Counted from the stretch's first letter, positions 44,039 to 52,803 are shown. The stretch: 64,000 bases of DNA from Pseudarthrobacter raffinosi (GCF_023913735.1 NZ_JAMXBH010000013.1:84495-148494); one strand, 5' to 3'. Notes: a model not told the origin generated them from the sequence alone. Translations and numbers: made by a program.

Positions 44039-44275
44039 ATGATTAACGGCCAACCCGCGAAAAGCACGATGTGTCCGACAGCTCCGTCAGCTTTCCAGTT
44101 CGTCGGGGCGAAGGGGAGGGACACTCATGTCGACTCGTATCGCTGCCACCCCACGAGGAAAATAGAGATTCAGGCCAGATATGAGAAGGCAAACAAAAGT
44201 GCGGTGCGACACGCGGGGTCGTTTTCTGTAAACAAATCCCCGGACACCCCTCAAGGAAGTGCTACTTTCGACTGA
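44039..44275 (+). CDS. Possible small ORF of unknown function
   Basis: A 78-residue frame with GGAAGGAAGG just upstream of two close ATGs (44033, 44039). The protein is polar, lysine- and arginine-rich at its C-terminal half, and has no recognised family. Only the strong ribosome-binding site argues for it. Confidence 0.35.
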   Translation: MINGQPAKSTMCPTAPSAFQFVGAKGRDTHVDSYRCHPTRKIEIQARYEKANKSAVRHAGSFSVNKSPDTPQGSATFD

Positions 44276-44378
44276 GTCGATAGCTGTAAACAGAAACTCG
44301 TTAGCGTCGACATCGAGTAGGGCCAGCGATGAAGCAGTCACGACCTATCGGTTTGTGCGAGATTCAAAGGACATGACA

Positions 44379-44612
44379 ATGAGCGCAGTAATCAATCGTG
44401 GAGGCGGACGACCCAGCAAGGGGCTCCGCGATTACATTGGCTTCCGGACGCCGGCTAAGACCGCGGAGGACGTTAAGATGATCGCCACCGCCAAAGGCAT
44501 GACCGTTACTGACTACGTTTCCGCTGCCGTCGACCGGTCGCTACGCGAAGACTTGGCAATGCTGGATCATTTCGCGCACCAGGAGGAACTTCCTATCCGC
44601 ATAGCCTCATAA
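44379..44612 (+). CDS. Ribbon-helix-helix-like small protein
   Basis: A 77-residue protein; ATG 44379 is preferred to the ATG six bases upstream because AAAGG is at the right distance. After a basic start (GGGRPSKGLRDYIGFRTPA) the TAEDVKMIATAKGMTVTDYV and SAAVDRSL helices resemble ribbon-helix-helix regulators. It ends just before a perfect terminator and lies upstream of the replication gene, so it may be a copy-control or antitoxin-like regulator. Confidence 0.7.
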   Translation: MSAVINRGGGRPSKGLRDYIGFRTPAKTAEDVKMIATAKGMTVTDYVSAAVDRSLREDLAMLDHFAHQEELPIRIAS

Positions 44613-44618
44613 ACAGAA

Positions 44619-44643
44619 GAAGGCCCGCACTAGGCGGGCCTTC
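44619..44643 (+). terminator. Hairpin terminator after RHH gene
   Basis: A perfect 10-bp stem, GAAGGCCCGC with GCGGGCCTTC, around a 5-nt loop, 7 nt after the stop codon. It separates the RHH gene from the replication gene. Confidence 0.8.
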
Positions 44644-44723
44644 GAAGCTGAAGATTCACGATCCGGGAAGCTTTGCCGGCGATCAGATCGTAAATCGTAT
44701 GGAAGACCTTCACAGGCCTTCAT

Positions 44724-46655
44724 TTGTGCTGCAAAACCGATCTTGCAGGATCGGCCCTTAGCCATTCCCTCGACAGGAACAGAATCATCGTACAACAACA
44801 CGCTCTCGGGCTGCCAGCACTAAACGAAGCTGGCGTGTCTCGCCAGCAGCCTTCCTTGGCCAGCGCCGCTCAGACCTGGGCCGCCCTGACGCCTCTTCTC
44901 GCAGGTCAGCCACGCATACGTCTCTCCAAGGACGGCGGAAATACGTACCCACAGAAGTACGAACGGGCACTAACTGTGGCGCTCCCCACGTTCCCTGCCG
45001 CGGTACGGATCTTCGGAAAAGACGGCACCTGCGCCGCGATCTTCCTCGACTTCGACTCCTCCGTCGCCGGCGTCGACTGGGTGCAGGCCGACGTCCGCGC
45101 GGTCCAGGCCTGGCTGCACAACTGCGGGGCCCGTTGGATTGAGGACTACTCCCCCAACGGTGGCCGCCACATTTACATCCCGCTGGCGCAACGAGTTACA
45201 TTCTCCGAAGCGCGTGATCTTGTCGAGGCTCTGGGCACCCGGCACCGGACCCTGGACAAGACCCCGCACCAGAACCTCCTCCACGGCTGCATGCGCACGC
45301 CGGGTTCCCAGCACAAGCGAGGCGGCCACCAAGAACTCGCAATGAGCCTAAATATGGCCTACGACATTGCCCGTCGGCCCAACTCAACATCCGTGTGGAC
45401 TGCGATGAACGGTGAACTAGCAGGCGAGATCGGCGCCGTCCGGGCACTCCGCCTCGAGCAAACGTTCACGTCGGAGGCCGGCGAGACACCCGAGCTCCAG
45501 CATCCGGGCGGCCGAATGTCCAGGGTAATGCAGCTGATGGCTCAAACCGGACTGTACGACTCGAACCGGTACGCGTCTGACTCGGAGGCTCGCCAGGCAA
45601 TCATCACGGGGGCTGCGGCCGCCGGGATGGAAGTTACCGATGTGGAACGTCGGATGCTACAGGGGACCTGGCCAGGGCTTGCCTCCTTTTATGCCCGTTA
45701 TGCCTCCCGGCACAGGGTTCCTGCCCTGCGCCGGGACTGGCTGAATGCGGTCAGCTACTTGAAAGACCCAGGATCCAGGGACGGGAAGAACAATGATCGT
45801 AAATCCCCCACAAGCCAACCAAATACACAGCCCCCTGGGATACAGCGGACTTCGATCTCTACGAATCCCGATGCTGAGCATCGGTTTATCAGGACTTGGC
45901 GAAATGCACTCAGACTTAGAGAGCACGCCTACACCGATTCGAGGACAGGGCTGGCGCGAAGAATGGTGCTGAGGTCACTGGGGGAAGCTGCACACATGAC
46001 AGGCTCCCGGTTCGTTGAATTCGGTGCCCGGTCCATTGCGGTTGCCACAGGACTCGACCACACGACTGTTGGATCCCACTTGAGGGCGTTGCGCAGCGAG
46101 AGCGACACGTTGGTGACTCTGGTCGAACAGGGCCGCGGCACTAAAGGGGATCTCTACATGCTTTCCGTGCCGGAGGAGATGAAGGCGGCGGCCGAAGACC
46201 TAACCTGGCGGAAGGGGAAGATTCATGCCTTGAGGCCGGTGTTCCGGGAGCTTGGACTGCCGGCAGCATTTGTCTACGAGGCGCTGGAGAACTCCCCCGG
46301 ACTTTCCACGGCCGAGCTCGTGAAGTTGACCAGGCTCTCCCGGACAGCTGTCAGTGAAGCGCTTGAGGTGATGGCCGCGTGGAACATGATCGCTCGGGAC
46401 ATCACACGGGCATGGTCGGTGGTTGCTACTACGTCGTTGAAGGATCTCGCCGAGCACTTCGGCGTGCTGGAAGCCGTCGCGGTGCAGCTGCAGCGCTACC
46501 GGATCGAACGGATCCTGTGGAAGGAGTGGTTGTCGAAGAACGTCAACACTGTCGCGGAGCTTCTCTCCCCCGGTGAAGACTATCCGTGGGAGGCATATGA
46601 GGGCCCACCGGATGAGTGGGCCCTCGCAGACATGGCGTTCACCAGGGGCGGGTAA
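44724..46655 (+). CDS. Primase-like plasmid replication protein
   Basis: A 643-residue protein. The N-terminal half resembles an AEP-type primase fold: AIFLDFDSSVAG holds acidic metal ligands and SPNGGRHIYIPLAQ is the usual substrate loop; MRTPGSQHKRGGHQ follows. The C-terminal half contains winged-helix-like elements (RSIAVATGLDHTTVGSHLRA, LSTAELVKLTRLSRTAVSEA). Such proteins serve as initiators on actinobacterial plasmids. The start is uncertain: the frame opens at TTG 44724, with a GTG at 44835 as an alternative. The neighbouring partition genes and repeats support a replication role. Confidence 0.78.
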   Translation: MCCKTDLAGSALSHSLDRNRIIVQQHALGLPALNEAGVSRQQPSLASAAQTWAALTPLLAGQPRIRLSKDGGNTYPQKYERALTVALPTFPAAVRIFGKDGTCAAIFLDFDSSVAGVDWVQADVRAVQAWLHNCGARWIEDYSPNGGRHIYIPLAQRVTFSEARDLVEALGTRHRTLDKTPHQNLLHGCMRTPGSQHKRGGHQELAMSLNMAYDIARRPNSTSVWTAMNGELAGEIGAVRALRLEQTFTSEAGETPELQHPGGRMSRVMQLMAQTGLYDSNRYASDSEARQAIITGAAAAGMEVTDVERRMLQGTWPGLASFYARYASRHRVPALRRDWLNAVSYLKDPGSRDGKNNDRKSPTSQPNTQPPGIQRTSISTNPDAEHRFIRTWRNALRLREHAYTDSRTGLARRMVLRSLGEAAHMTGSRFVEFGARSIAVATGLDHTTVGSHLRALRSESDTLVTLVEQGRGTKGDLYMLSVPEEMKAAAEDLTWRKGKIHALRPVFRELGLPAAFVYEALENSPGLSTAELVKLTRLSRTAVSEALEVMAAWNMIARDITRAWSVVATTSLKDLAEHFGVLEAVAVQLQRYRIERILWKEWLSKNVNTVAELLSPGEDYPWEAYEGPPDEWALADMAFTRGG

Positions 46656-46675
46656 GGGTTCGGGCCCGTAGGGCC

Positions 46676-46707
46676 AGTACTGTCATGCATTCATGCATGA
46701 CAGTACT
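46676..46707. repeat. Large inverted repeat between rep and partition genes
   Basis: Perfect 14-bp arms AGTACTGTCATGCA and TGCATGACAGTACT with a 4-nt spacer. It lies between the convergent rep and parB-like genes and carries the ATGCATG core found in the repeat zone at 48 kb. It may be a bidirectional terminator or a partition-protein site. Confidence 0.75.
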
Positions 46708-46747
46708 AAGAGTTCTTGTCGCGGGGATCTCGGCCACTCCCCTAGCT

Positions 46748-47200
46748 CTAGCCCCAGCGGGACTTGATAGCCTGCTCTATCGCTTCACGGACGGAGATGC
46801 CTTCGTCCTCCGCGGCCGCATACAGCACGTCAAGGACTTCCTGGGATAGGCGCGTGCTCAATGGAAATGTCACCTCGCGGCGCGTGGTTTTCCGGTTCGC
46901 GGCCGGCTTGGATGCCTTAGCGGGCTTGGATGACTGGCGCGCTGGAGCCTTCGTCGGGAGGGCAGTTGCGGCAGTCGGGACTAGGGACTCGGTCACAGAG
47001 TCCTGGAAGCGGCTGGAGGCCGGTTCTTCAGTCGGGGCCCCTGCGTCCCTTCCCCCGCCTGTCGGGGCCGGTTCTTCCGCCTTCACGATTGCCGGCGCCA
47101 CAGCTGCAGGTGAATAGTCGACCGGGTCGACCTTCTCGTCAGGTGCCGGACGTGGCATACGGCGCAGAACGGCCGGGCGGTCCTGCAAGTCTTCGGTCAT
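46748..47200 (-). CDS. ParB-like centromere-binding protein (ribbon-helix-helix)
   Basis: A 150-residue protein whose ATG overlaps the parA stop by 4 nt. The first ~100 residues are disordered, rich in Pro, Ala, Glu and Lys. The C-terminal ~48 residues form a ribbon-helix-helix unit (REVTFPLSTRLSQEVLDVLY, EDEGISVREAIEQAIKSRWG). Placement behind ParA marks it as the DNA-binding partner. It probably binds the ATGCATG repeats upstream of parA. Confidence 0.82.
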   Translation of the reverse strand: MTEDLQDRPAVLRRMPRPAPDEKVDPVDYSPAAVAPAIVKAEEPAPTGGGRDAGAPTEEPASSRFQDSVTESLVPTAATALPTKAPARQSSKPAKASKPAANRKTTRREVTFPLSTRLSQEVLDVLYAAAEDEGISVREAIEQAIKSRWG

Positions 47201-47967
47201 CGGACGATCTCCTTCATCAGCTCGTTGTAGGCTTCCACGACGGGCTGGCCCTTGCGGTACTCCCCATACCATTCCTGCGTCATGCGCATTTCCTGAACGA
47301 TGGTCCGGTGCGGCACCAGTGGGGTGAGAAGCATTCCGGTCTCTCGGAGTTCGTCGATGCTGGCCACCGCGATCCGGGACATAACGGTCGAGGCGACGGC
47401 GCCGACGACAATGCCGGCCTCGTGCAAGTTGTCCGGCGCCCCTAGGCGCTTACGGGACATCCGGAACTGCTCGACGCTCTTGCGTGCACCAGCCACACCG
47501 TCCACCCCATCGACGGTGGCGCCAGCGGCGTACACGATCGTGTCGGCGGCGTTCAGGGCGGAGAGAGTCAGTGGCCCGCCCTGGCGGTTCGGGCAGTCGA
47601 TGATGACGACGTCGGCGTCAATCCCTATGAGGGACGTGCGCAGGCGGAGTTCGGCATGGTCGGCGCGGTCTGCTTCGCGGTTGGATACGCTGCGGGCGGA
47701 GGGAACGACACGAAGGTTGGGGAACCAATTGGACTCCACAGCGAGGTCCTGGGCCCAGCCTTCCGGATCGGAGTCGCCCAGGATAGCGCCGACGTGGAGG
47801 CCGTCCTCTTTCGGCTCGATTCCGATCCACTTGCTCGCCGCAGCGCGCGGATCGAGGTCGACGAGTACAACTTTGCGTCCTGAAGCGGCGGTGACAGCTG
47901 CTAGGGACACGGCAGTTGTCGTCTTCGTGGCACCGCCAGACTCGCTGTAAACCATGATTGTTTGCAT
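47197..47967 (-). CDS. parA: ParA-family partition ATPase
   Basis: A 256-residue ATPase. The P-loop MVYSESGGATKTTTAVSLA departs from the ParA consensus: serine stands where the signature lysine of KGGxxKT would be. VVLVDLDPRAAASKW is the A' box and VVIIDCPNRQGG the Walker B strand. The C-terminal part fits small type Ib ParA proteins. It drives plasmid segregation with the RHH partner. The repeat zone begins about 70 bp upstream of its start, consistent with autoregulation at the centromere. Confidence 0.9.
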   Translation of the reverse strand: MQTIMVYSESGGATKTTTAVSLAAVTAASGRKVVLVDLDPRAAASKWIGIEPKEDGLHVGAILGDSDPEGWAQDLAVESNWFPNLRVVPSARSVSNREADRADHAELRLRTSLIGIDADVVIIDCPNRQGGPLTLSALNAADTIVYAAGATVDGVDGVAGARKSVEQFRMSRKRLGAPDNLHEAGIVVGAVASTVMSRIAVASIDELRETGMLLTPLVPHRTIVQEMRMTQEWYGEYRKGQPVVEAYNELMKEIVR

Positions 47968-48081
47968 GCTTGAAAGGATTCCGGAGCCATCAGTGCGTTA
48001 CAAGGAGCCACGCCGATCACTTCCCCATTGTGATCAATCTTGCATGCATTCTTGCCTGCTGCCATGCATGCTGTCTTTCAT

Positions 48082-48204
48082 GCATGAATGCATGAAGTGA
48101 TTCGTCGAGTCTCCTGGCTTGCGGTCGTTGGAAACCCATTCTGCGGTCGCTGGTGGGGGACGTTACCTGTCTGATTGATGCCTAACTGACGTGGGCGGAT
48201 TGCA
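48082..48204. repeat. 123-bp direct repeat, copy 1
   Basis: Matches 48234-48356 with one visible difference (G at 48197, A at 48349). It begins with GCATGAATGCATGAAG and ends with GATTGCA. The spacing between copies is 152 bp. Confidence 0.92.
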
Positions 48205-48233
48205 TGCATGCATTCTGTCATGCATGCATGAAA

Positions 48234-48356
48234 GCATGAATGCATGAAGTGATTCGTCGAGTCTCCTGGCTTGCGGTCGTTGGAAACCCATTCTGCGGTC
48301 GCTGGTGGGGGACGTTACCTGTCTGATTGATGCCTAACTGACGTGGGCAGATTGCA
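48234..48356. repeat. 123-bp direct repeat, copy 2
   Basis: Second copy of the 48082-48204 unit. It is followed within 11 bp by the (CATG)n tract. Confidence 0.92.
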
Positions 48357-48366
48357 GACTTGCTTT

Positions 48367-48410
48367 CATGCATGCATGCATGCATGCATGCATGCATGCA
48401 TGCATGCATG
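48367..48410. repeat. (CATG)11 tetranucleotide tract
   Basis: Eleven uninterrupted CATG units. The tract is self-complementary in overlapping registers, so it can extrude as a hairpin or cruciform. Length is likely to vary between isolates. Confidence 0.93.
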
Positions 48411-48840
48411 CACGCAAGTAAACAAGAAAGAATGCGTGCATACATGCACGCACGACCCCATGGCTCGATTTTCGTAGTTCAAGAAACTTCCGCGCGGTGT
48501 GGTGCCGTCTGCCGCGGGCCAGTATTCCTAGGAGCTCTCATTCATGCATGAAAGAAAGCAAGCGGGCGGTCGATAAAGCACGCATGCATGCATGAACGAA
48601 CGAAGCTGGCTTCTCGACAGTCCATCCGACGCGCGTCAGAAACGACCGTTTGATACCTGGTGGCCGCATGGGTCTGCAAAACCGAACAGGGTGCCGGGTC
48701 GTGCCGTCAGAACTCGTTGCCGGAATCAAAGTGGGTCAGTGGCGGGGGAGAGGACGTTTTGACCATTGGTGGGGGAGTGAGCCGGCGACTACCGACTACG
48801 ACCGATGGGCCGCCCGCAAAGCGTCCGATGGAGGATCCGT

Positions 48841-48978
48841 GGTCGCGCTCGAGTTGGGCGAACGTGGCCCGGCCCATCGTCCCCGTTGTGCTGGTGCCTT
48901 CAGTGACGCTGCGGAAGTGCAGCCCTCGGTGTTCCAGTCAGCGATGAGAGCCAGCAGGTTGCGGGTGTTGCGCTGGCC
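48841..48978 (-). pseudogene. Fragment of serine-recombinase/resolvase gene
   Basis: Closely similar at base level to 50986-51140, the middle of the decayed resolvase, with a short internal deletion. No start, catalytic N-terminus or C-terminus is present. It is a leftover of recombination or of an earlier copy. Confidence 0.75.
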
Positions 48979-49103
48979 AAACTGCTTGCCAGCATCGCGG
49001 GGCCCCCGCGCGCATCCGGGTCAGCGGTGCCTCTGCGGCGGGACGACCGTGCGCCGCCGGGGCCGACTCCCTACACGGAAAGGCGCGAGATCACTCACCG
49101 ACG

Positions 49104-49182
49104 ACGAAAAGTGTTGTTACGTTTCGTCCGCAGTTTCGTATTTCATATTTCGTTATGTTTCGTCTTTCATTCCACAACGAAA
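49104..49182. promoter_or_regulatory. Six TTTCGT/ACGAAA motifs upstream of KfrA-like gene
   Basis: TTTCGT occurs at 49122, 49134, 49148 and 49158; its inverse ACGAAA occurs at 49104 and 49177. The AT-richer tract is unlike its surroundings and ends about 20 bp before the ATG at 49201. Probably promoter plus binding sites for autoregulation. Confidence 0.65.
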
Positions 49183-49200
49183 GTCGATATCGTTAGAGTC

Positions 49201-50277
49201 ATGAATGAAAATATGGTCGAAGTCTCCGAGCGGCTCTGCCGCTTCCCGGGGTGTCGGCGGCCCGCGATGGCATCGGATGCGGGCACGGGCCGGCCGCCTG
49301 AATACTGTGATGACCCCGCTCATAACCGCGCTTCGGCCTGGCGTGCACGTCAACGCACCAGTGAAGATATGACCGGTGTGGCTGAGGCGCGCCCGGTGGA
49401 TTCTGCGCGCCAGCGGGCCAGTGAGATCACCGGCCAGGTGAGCGGGATGATTGAGCACCTGGGCCAGCAGTTGACGGCACTCGTGGAAGAGCTGCGAACG
49501 GTGGGGGACCCGGGGGCAGCGGAAGCCCAGATCGAATCGGTGGCAAGTGAGGCGGCCGAGCAGGTCGCGGCCGCGAACGCGAGGGCCACGCGGGCCGAGC
49601 AGGCTCAGCGTCGCGCCGAGGCCGATAAGGACGAAGCCGACGCGGCCGCCGAGGAGGCAGTCCGAACCGGCGAGCAGCTCACCCAGGATCTCGCGGGCGT
49701 CCAGGAGGAGTTGGCCGCTGCGCAGACCAGGGAAGACCAGCTGGCCCGGGACCTTGAGCACGCCCAGACAGCGGCTGCCACTGAACGACAGCAAGCGGAA
49801 ACAGAGATCGCTGGTCTGCGGACCGATACGGAGTCTGTCCGTGTGCGACTGAACCAGGTTGAGCAGGAACGTGACGCCGCAGTCGAGCGGGCCGGTGCAG
49901 AGGAACGGGTACGGGTTGAAGCAGAGCGGCGTGCCGCAGCAGCGGAAAGCCGTGCGGGGTCGCAAACCGAACGTGCTGAACGTGAGGAAGCCGCGGCCTC
50001 GGAGGCACGTGACCAGCTGGCCGGCGCCCGGGCCGACGTTGAGGCAGCCCGTGAGGCTGTAGCCGAGATGCGCAGCACCGCGGCAACACTGACGGCCGAG
50101 CGTGATGCTGCGAGAGCCGACGTGGAACGCGAACGCCGCCACGGGGAGCAACGCGTCAAAGACCTCCACGACACCTACAAGGGCCAAATCACTCAGTTAC
50201 GCGATGAACTAACCCAGGCCCGCGCGGCAGGAACCAAACAACCAAGGCCCCGACCACGAGCCGACGGAGAGAATTAG
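49201..50277 (+). CDS. KfrA-like coiled-coil plasmid protein
   Basis: A 358-residue protein. Residues 1-~55 hold a cysteine-containing zinc-finger-like head (LCRFPGCRRPAMA, PPEYCDDPAHNR), and the rest is an almost continuous Ala/Glu/Arg/Gln coiled coil (e.g. EELAAAQTREDQLARDLEHA). The layout, DNA-binding head plus long coil, resembles KfrA-type accessory partition proteins. ATG 49201 is chosen; there is no clear ribosome-binding site, so translation may be leaderless. It lies next to the partition locus. Confidence 0.72.
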   Translation: MNENMVEVSERLCRFPGCRRPAMASDAGTGRPPEYCDDPAHNRASAWRARQRTSEDMTGVAEARPVDSARQRASEITGQVSGMIEHLGQQLTALVEELRTVGDPGAAEAQIESVASEAAEQVAAANARATRAEQAQRRAEADKDEADAAAEEAVRTGEQLTQDLAGVQEELAAAQTREDQLARDLEHAQTAAATERQQAETEIAGLRTDTESVRVRLNQVEQERDAAVERAGAEERVRVEAERRAAAAESRAGSQTERAEREEAAASEARDQLAGARADVEAAREAVAEMRSTAATLTAERDAARADVERERRHGEQRVKDLHDTYKGQITQLRDELTQARAAGTKQPRPRPRADGEN

Positions 50278-50523
50278 CAGGGCCGAGGTAGCGCCAGCGG
50301 CCAGTGTTGTCGGCCAAGTTTCGGGCCCGATACCGGCGCCGCACTTAGATTGAGACCGGAGCGGCCAGTGCAACCGACAGCCTGCAGCGTCAACCGCTTT
50401 TGCCGTGTTGGGGCAGTCATCGGTGTGGAGCAGCTCTATTCTCAAGCCCGGTCATTGTCGCCCGTTCCCATCGACCCAAGCCGCGGCTGTCTTCTATGCG
50501 TTCAGTCACGACCGAGGAACGAA

Positions 50524-50556
50524 GAAAGCCCACCGATGGGGGACCGGCGGGCTTTC
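50524..50556 (+). terminator. Hairpin, possible terminator
   Basis: GAAAGCCCACCG pairs with CGGCGGGCTTTC with one mismatch around a 9-nt loop. It is about 250 nt downstream of the coiled-coil gene, in a region without genes. Confidence 0.5.
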
Positions 50557-50768
50557 CGGTACAGACGCTACCGGCAACCAATTCAGACATCGAGTGGAGC
50601 ATTCAACGGTTGATGGAAAGCGGGGTCCAGGACCGAAACACGTTTTGCATCCTCTGTTGAGGCTGGCCCCGAAGTCAGCCGGGACGGACGACCGTCAGAC
50701 AGAAGGGGTGACCGGCCGGGTCCAGCAGCACACGCCATTGCCCAGGCGCCGGCTGGTGCGTCGTCCTC

Positions 50769-51344
50769 GTCAGACCTGGTCGTCGCTTGCCAGGCTGAGG
50801 TAACGGTAGACGGTAGCGCGGCTGGATCCCATGATCTTTCCAATATCGGCCGGCGTGAGTCCCTGGGCCTTTAGGGCGCGGGGCGCGCTTGACCTTCGCA
50901 TGAGCGGCGGTGACTTCCCGCCGCCCGGCCTTCCGCCCGTGTTCGGCGGCCGCGGCCATGCCAGCTCTGGTCCGCTCGGCCAGCTGGTCGCGCTCGAGCT
51001 TGGGCGAACGCGGACATGACTGTGAGCATAGCCCGGCCCATCGGCCCCGTTGTGCTGACACCTTACGTGACGCTGCGGAAGTGCACCCCTCGGTGTTCCA
51101 GGTCATCGATGAGAGCCAACAGGTTGCGAGTGTTGCGACCCAGCCGGTCCAGCTTCCAGACCACGACTTCGTCACCGTCCCGCAGGTGCTCAAGCATTTT
51201 GTCCAGCTCAGGGCGGCTCGCCCTCGTTCCGCTCACGACGTGGTCGGTGAAGATTCGCCGGCAGCCCGCGGCATGCAACGCTGCATGCTGCAGAACCGCG
51301 TTCTGGTCCACGGTGCTGACCCTGGCATAACCGAAACTTCCCAT
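50769..51344 (-). pseudogene. Decayed serine recombinase/resolvase
   Basis: Starting at ATG 51344 the frame reads MGSFGYARVSTVDQNAVLQ, with VWKLDRLGRNTRNL, a typical resolvase catalytic domain. At 51063-51065 a TAA interrupts it just after FRSVT; the same frame then continues as GVSTTGPMGRAMLTVMSAFAQ-type sequence. An extra base shifts the frame before LERDQLAERTRAGMA, and a second shift precedes the C-terminal helix-turn-helix (LTPADIGKIMGSSRATVYRY), which ends at 50769. One nonsense and two frameshift lesions make it inactive, unless some are sequencing errors. Confidence 0.85.
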
Positions 51345-51770
51345 GCCGCCCCTACGCTCAACAAAGGCTAAATTACCTTTTGTTGAGAATAGCCACGTGA
51401 GACACATTGATAGGACAAGGCTGGGTCTCGGGAGACTCCGGGAATTCCGGCTTTGACCAGCTGGCGCCGGGCCGGGCCCTCCGGTCTGGATAAAGGATCC
51501 ATAGATGAGACAGCGAACTGCCTAGGCACCCGTCATTACGGTCGTTCAGTGGGTGAGACGTCTCCTATCCAAGGGTTCCGAGACATAGGTGCCCCTGTGG
51601 CAAACCGCCACGGTCTACCGATACCTTCAATAATCCGTACGGAGATTGGTCTCGACAGCCAGATGAGGAGATCAGACAGGGCGGGCAAGGGCAGACCGCG
51701 AAGCGACTCCTGATCCTTGGCGCACTACAAAAATAATCGATCGTTCTTGCGAAGCAGCTTCTGCGGTGGG
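51345..51770. other. Intergenic region at left edge of accessory island
   Basis: About 425 bp without a recognisable gene between the decayed resolvase and the kinase. Base composition is slightly lower in GC than the flanking conjugation genes. Confidence 0.4.
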
Positions 51771-52799
51771 TTACACGCCATCCTGTGCAATCCGTTGAAG
51801 GACCCGGCCGGCATGTTTCAGGGCATCCTGGATATTTGAGGTCTTTATACGGTCGCCGCGGACTTCGCGCAATGCTAGCTCGTTTTTTCCGCGTCTAACG
51901 GTGAAGCTGAACTCTGTGTTAATGCCTTCAATGGCTGCATCCCAGTGGGTTTGATTGGGGCCTCGTCCTATCCAACGGTGGGGCACGCCGCCAGCGCGCT
52001 CCGCCCAAGACACAACTGGCCGGGCCTTCTCCAGTGTGTTCCTTAGGAGCGTCGCCGTCCCCGGTCGTTTTCTTGGATCAACGTGCATGGCCGAGATGAT
52101 CGCCTTCCGTAGGCGCAGATGAACGTATGGTTGCCAGAGCTTCCGATTCGGGAATGTGCCCATCTGAGTCGCTTGACCTATGTTCCCGTCTGCAGGGATC
52201 GAACTGTGCATCATTTCATCGCCATTTAGCAGCCGGTAGGCCGTGCCACCTAACGCATAGATGTCGCCTGCGACAGTGTCGATGAACGAGTCACTCGTCC
52301 AGGCCTCCGGCGGGAGTAGCTTGAGGTAGCCCATGTTGGGAAGAGTTTCCGGGTCATTGGCCATTCCTGAAAGGCCGAAGTCGCTGACCTTTACGCGCCC
52401 GAATGCGTCGAAGAGAAGATTTGCAGGTTTGATGTCTCTGTGAAGCAGCCCCTGTGTATGGAGATGTTGTACTCCGCGGCAGGCGTCCTCGACTATTTGG
52501 ATGGCGGTCTGGACCGGAACCGCAGCCCCGGAGAACCTGGATTCCACGCTGCCATCAGGCAGATACTCCATTCTGATCACTGACTGGCCATTAACGACGT
52601 CGGCTGCAAAGACGTCCACTACGTGCTCATTCTTAGCCAGCAGCATGGCTTTTGCTTCTTTATGGTCGTCAACACCTCCGGACAGAGCATCAGCGCGTAT
52701 GTACTTCACCGCACAAAGCCGATCCAGACTCAGGTCCCTCTCGAGTTCAACTACACCGAAGTGGCCGCGCCCTAAGGTCCTGATCCGCTGATACGCCAC
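51771..52799 (-). CDS. Serine/threonine protein kinase
   Basis: A 342-residue cytoplasmic kinase starting at GTG 52799. All key motifs are present: glycine loop LGRGHFGVVELE, lysine in LCAVKYIRAD, catalytic HRDIKPANLLF, DFG in VKVSDFGLSG, and LLPPEAW in the APE position. The last ~85 residues lie beyond the kinase fold and are unassigned. No membrane segment or PASTA domain is present, unlike housekeeping PknB. It begins 4 nt after the RuvC-like gene, so they form an operon. The setting suggests a phage-defence or stress role. Confidence 0.9.
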   Translation of the reverse strand: MAYQRIRTLGRGHFGVVELERDLSLDRLCAVKYIRADALSGGVDDHKEAKAMLLAKNEHVVDVFAADVVNGQSVIRMEYLPDGSVESRFSGAAVPVQTAIQIVEDACRGVQHLHTQGLLHRDIKPANLLFDAFGRVKVSDFGLSGMANDPETLPNMGYLKLLPPEAWTSDSFIDTVAGDIYALGGTAYRLLNGDEMMHSSIPADGNIGQATQMGTFPNRKLWQPYVHLRLRKAIISAMHVDPRKRPGTATLLRNTLEKARPVVSWAERAGGVPHRWIGRGPNQTHWDAAIEGINTEFSFTVRRGKNELALREVRGDRIKTSNIQDALKHAGRVLQRIAQDGV

Positions 52800-52803
52800 G
52801 GGA

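Larger units (their letters stand above)
48040..48600. repeat. ATGCATG repeat zone, candidate centromere or replication origin
   Basis: Clusters of overlapping CATGCATG words occur at about 48042-48050, 48061-48070, 48080-48095, 48201-48246, 48367-48412, 48541-48552 and 48581-48595, between parA and the KfrA-like gene. Two 123-bp direct repeats lie within. Clustered iterons next to parA are typical of parS or oriV. Confidence 0.7.

Noticed and set aside
48218..48445. Open frame with Met-His-Ala-Cys repeats
   Set aside because: It is a translation of the (CATG)n tract, not a protein.
48040..48600. CRISPR-like array
   Set aside because: Repeats are overlapping iterons and two long direct repeats; there are no regular spacers and no cas genes.
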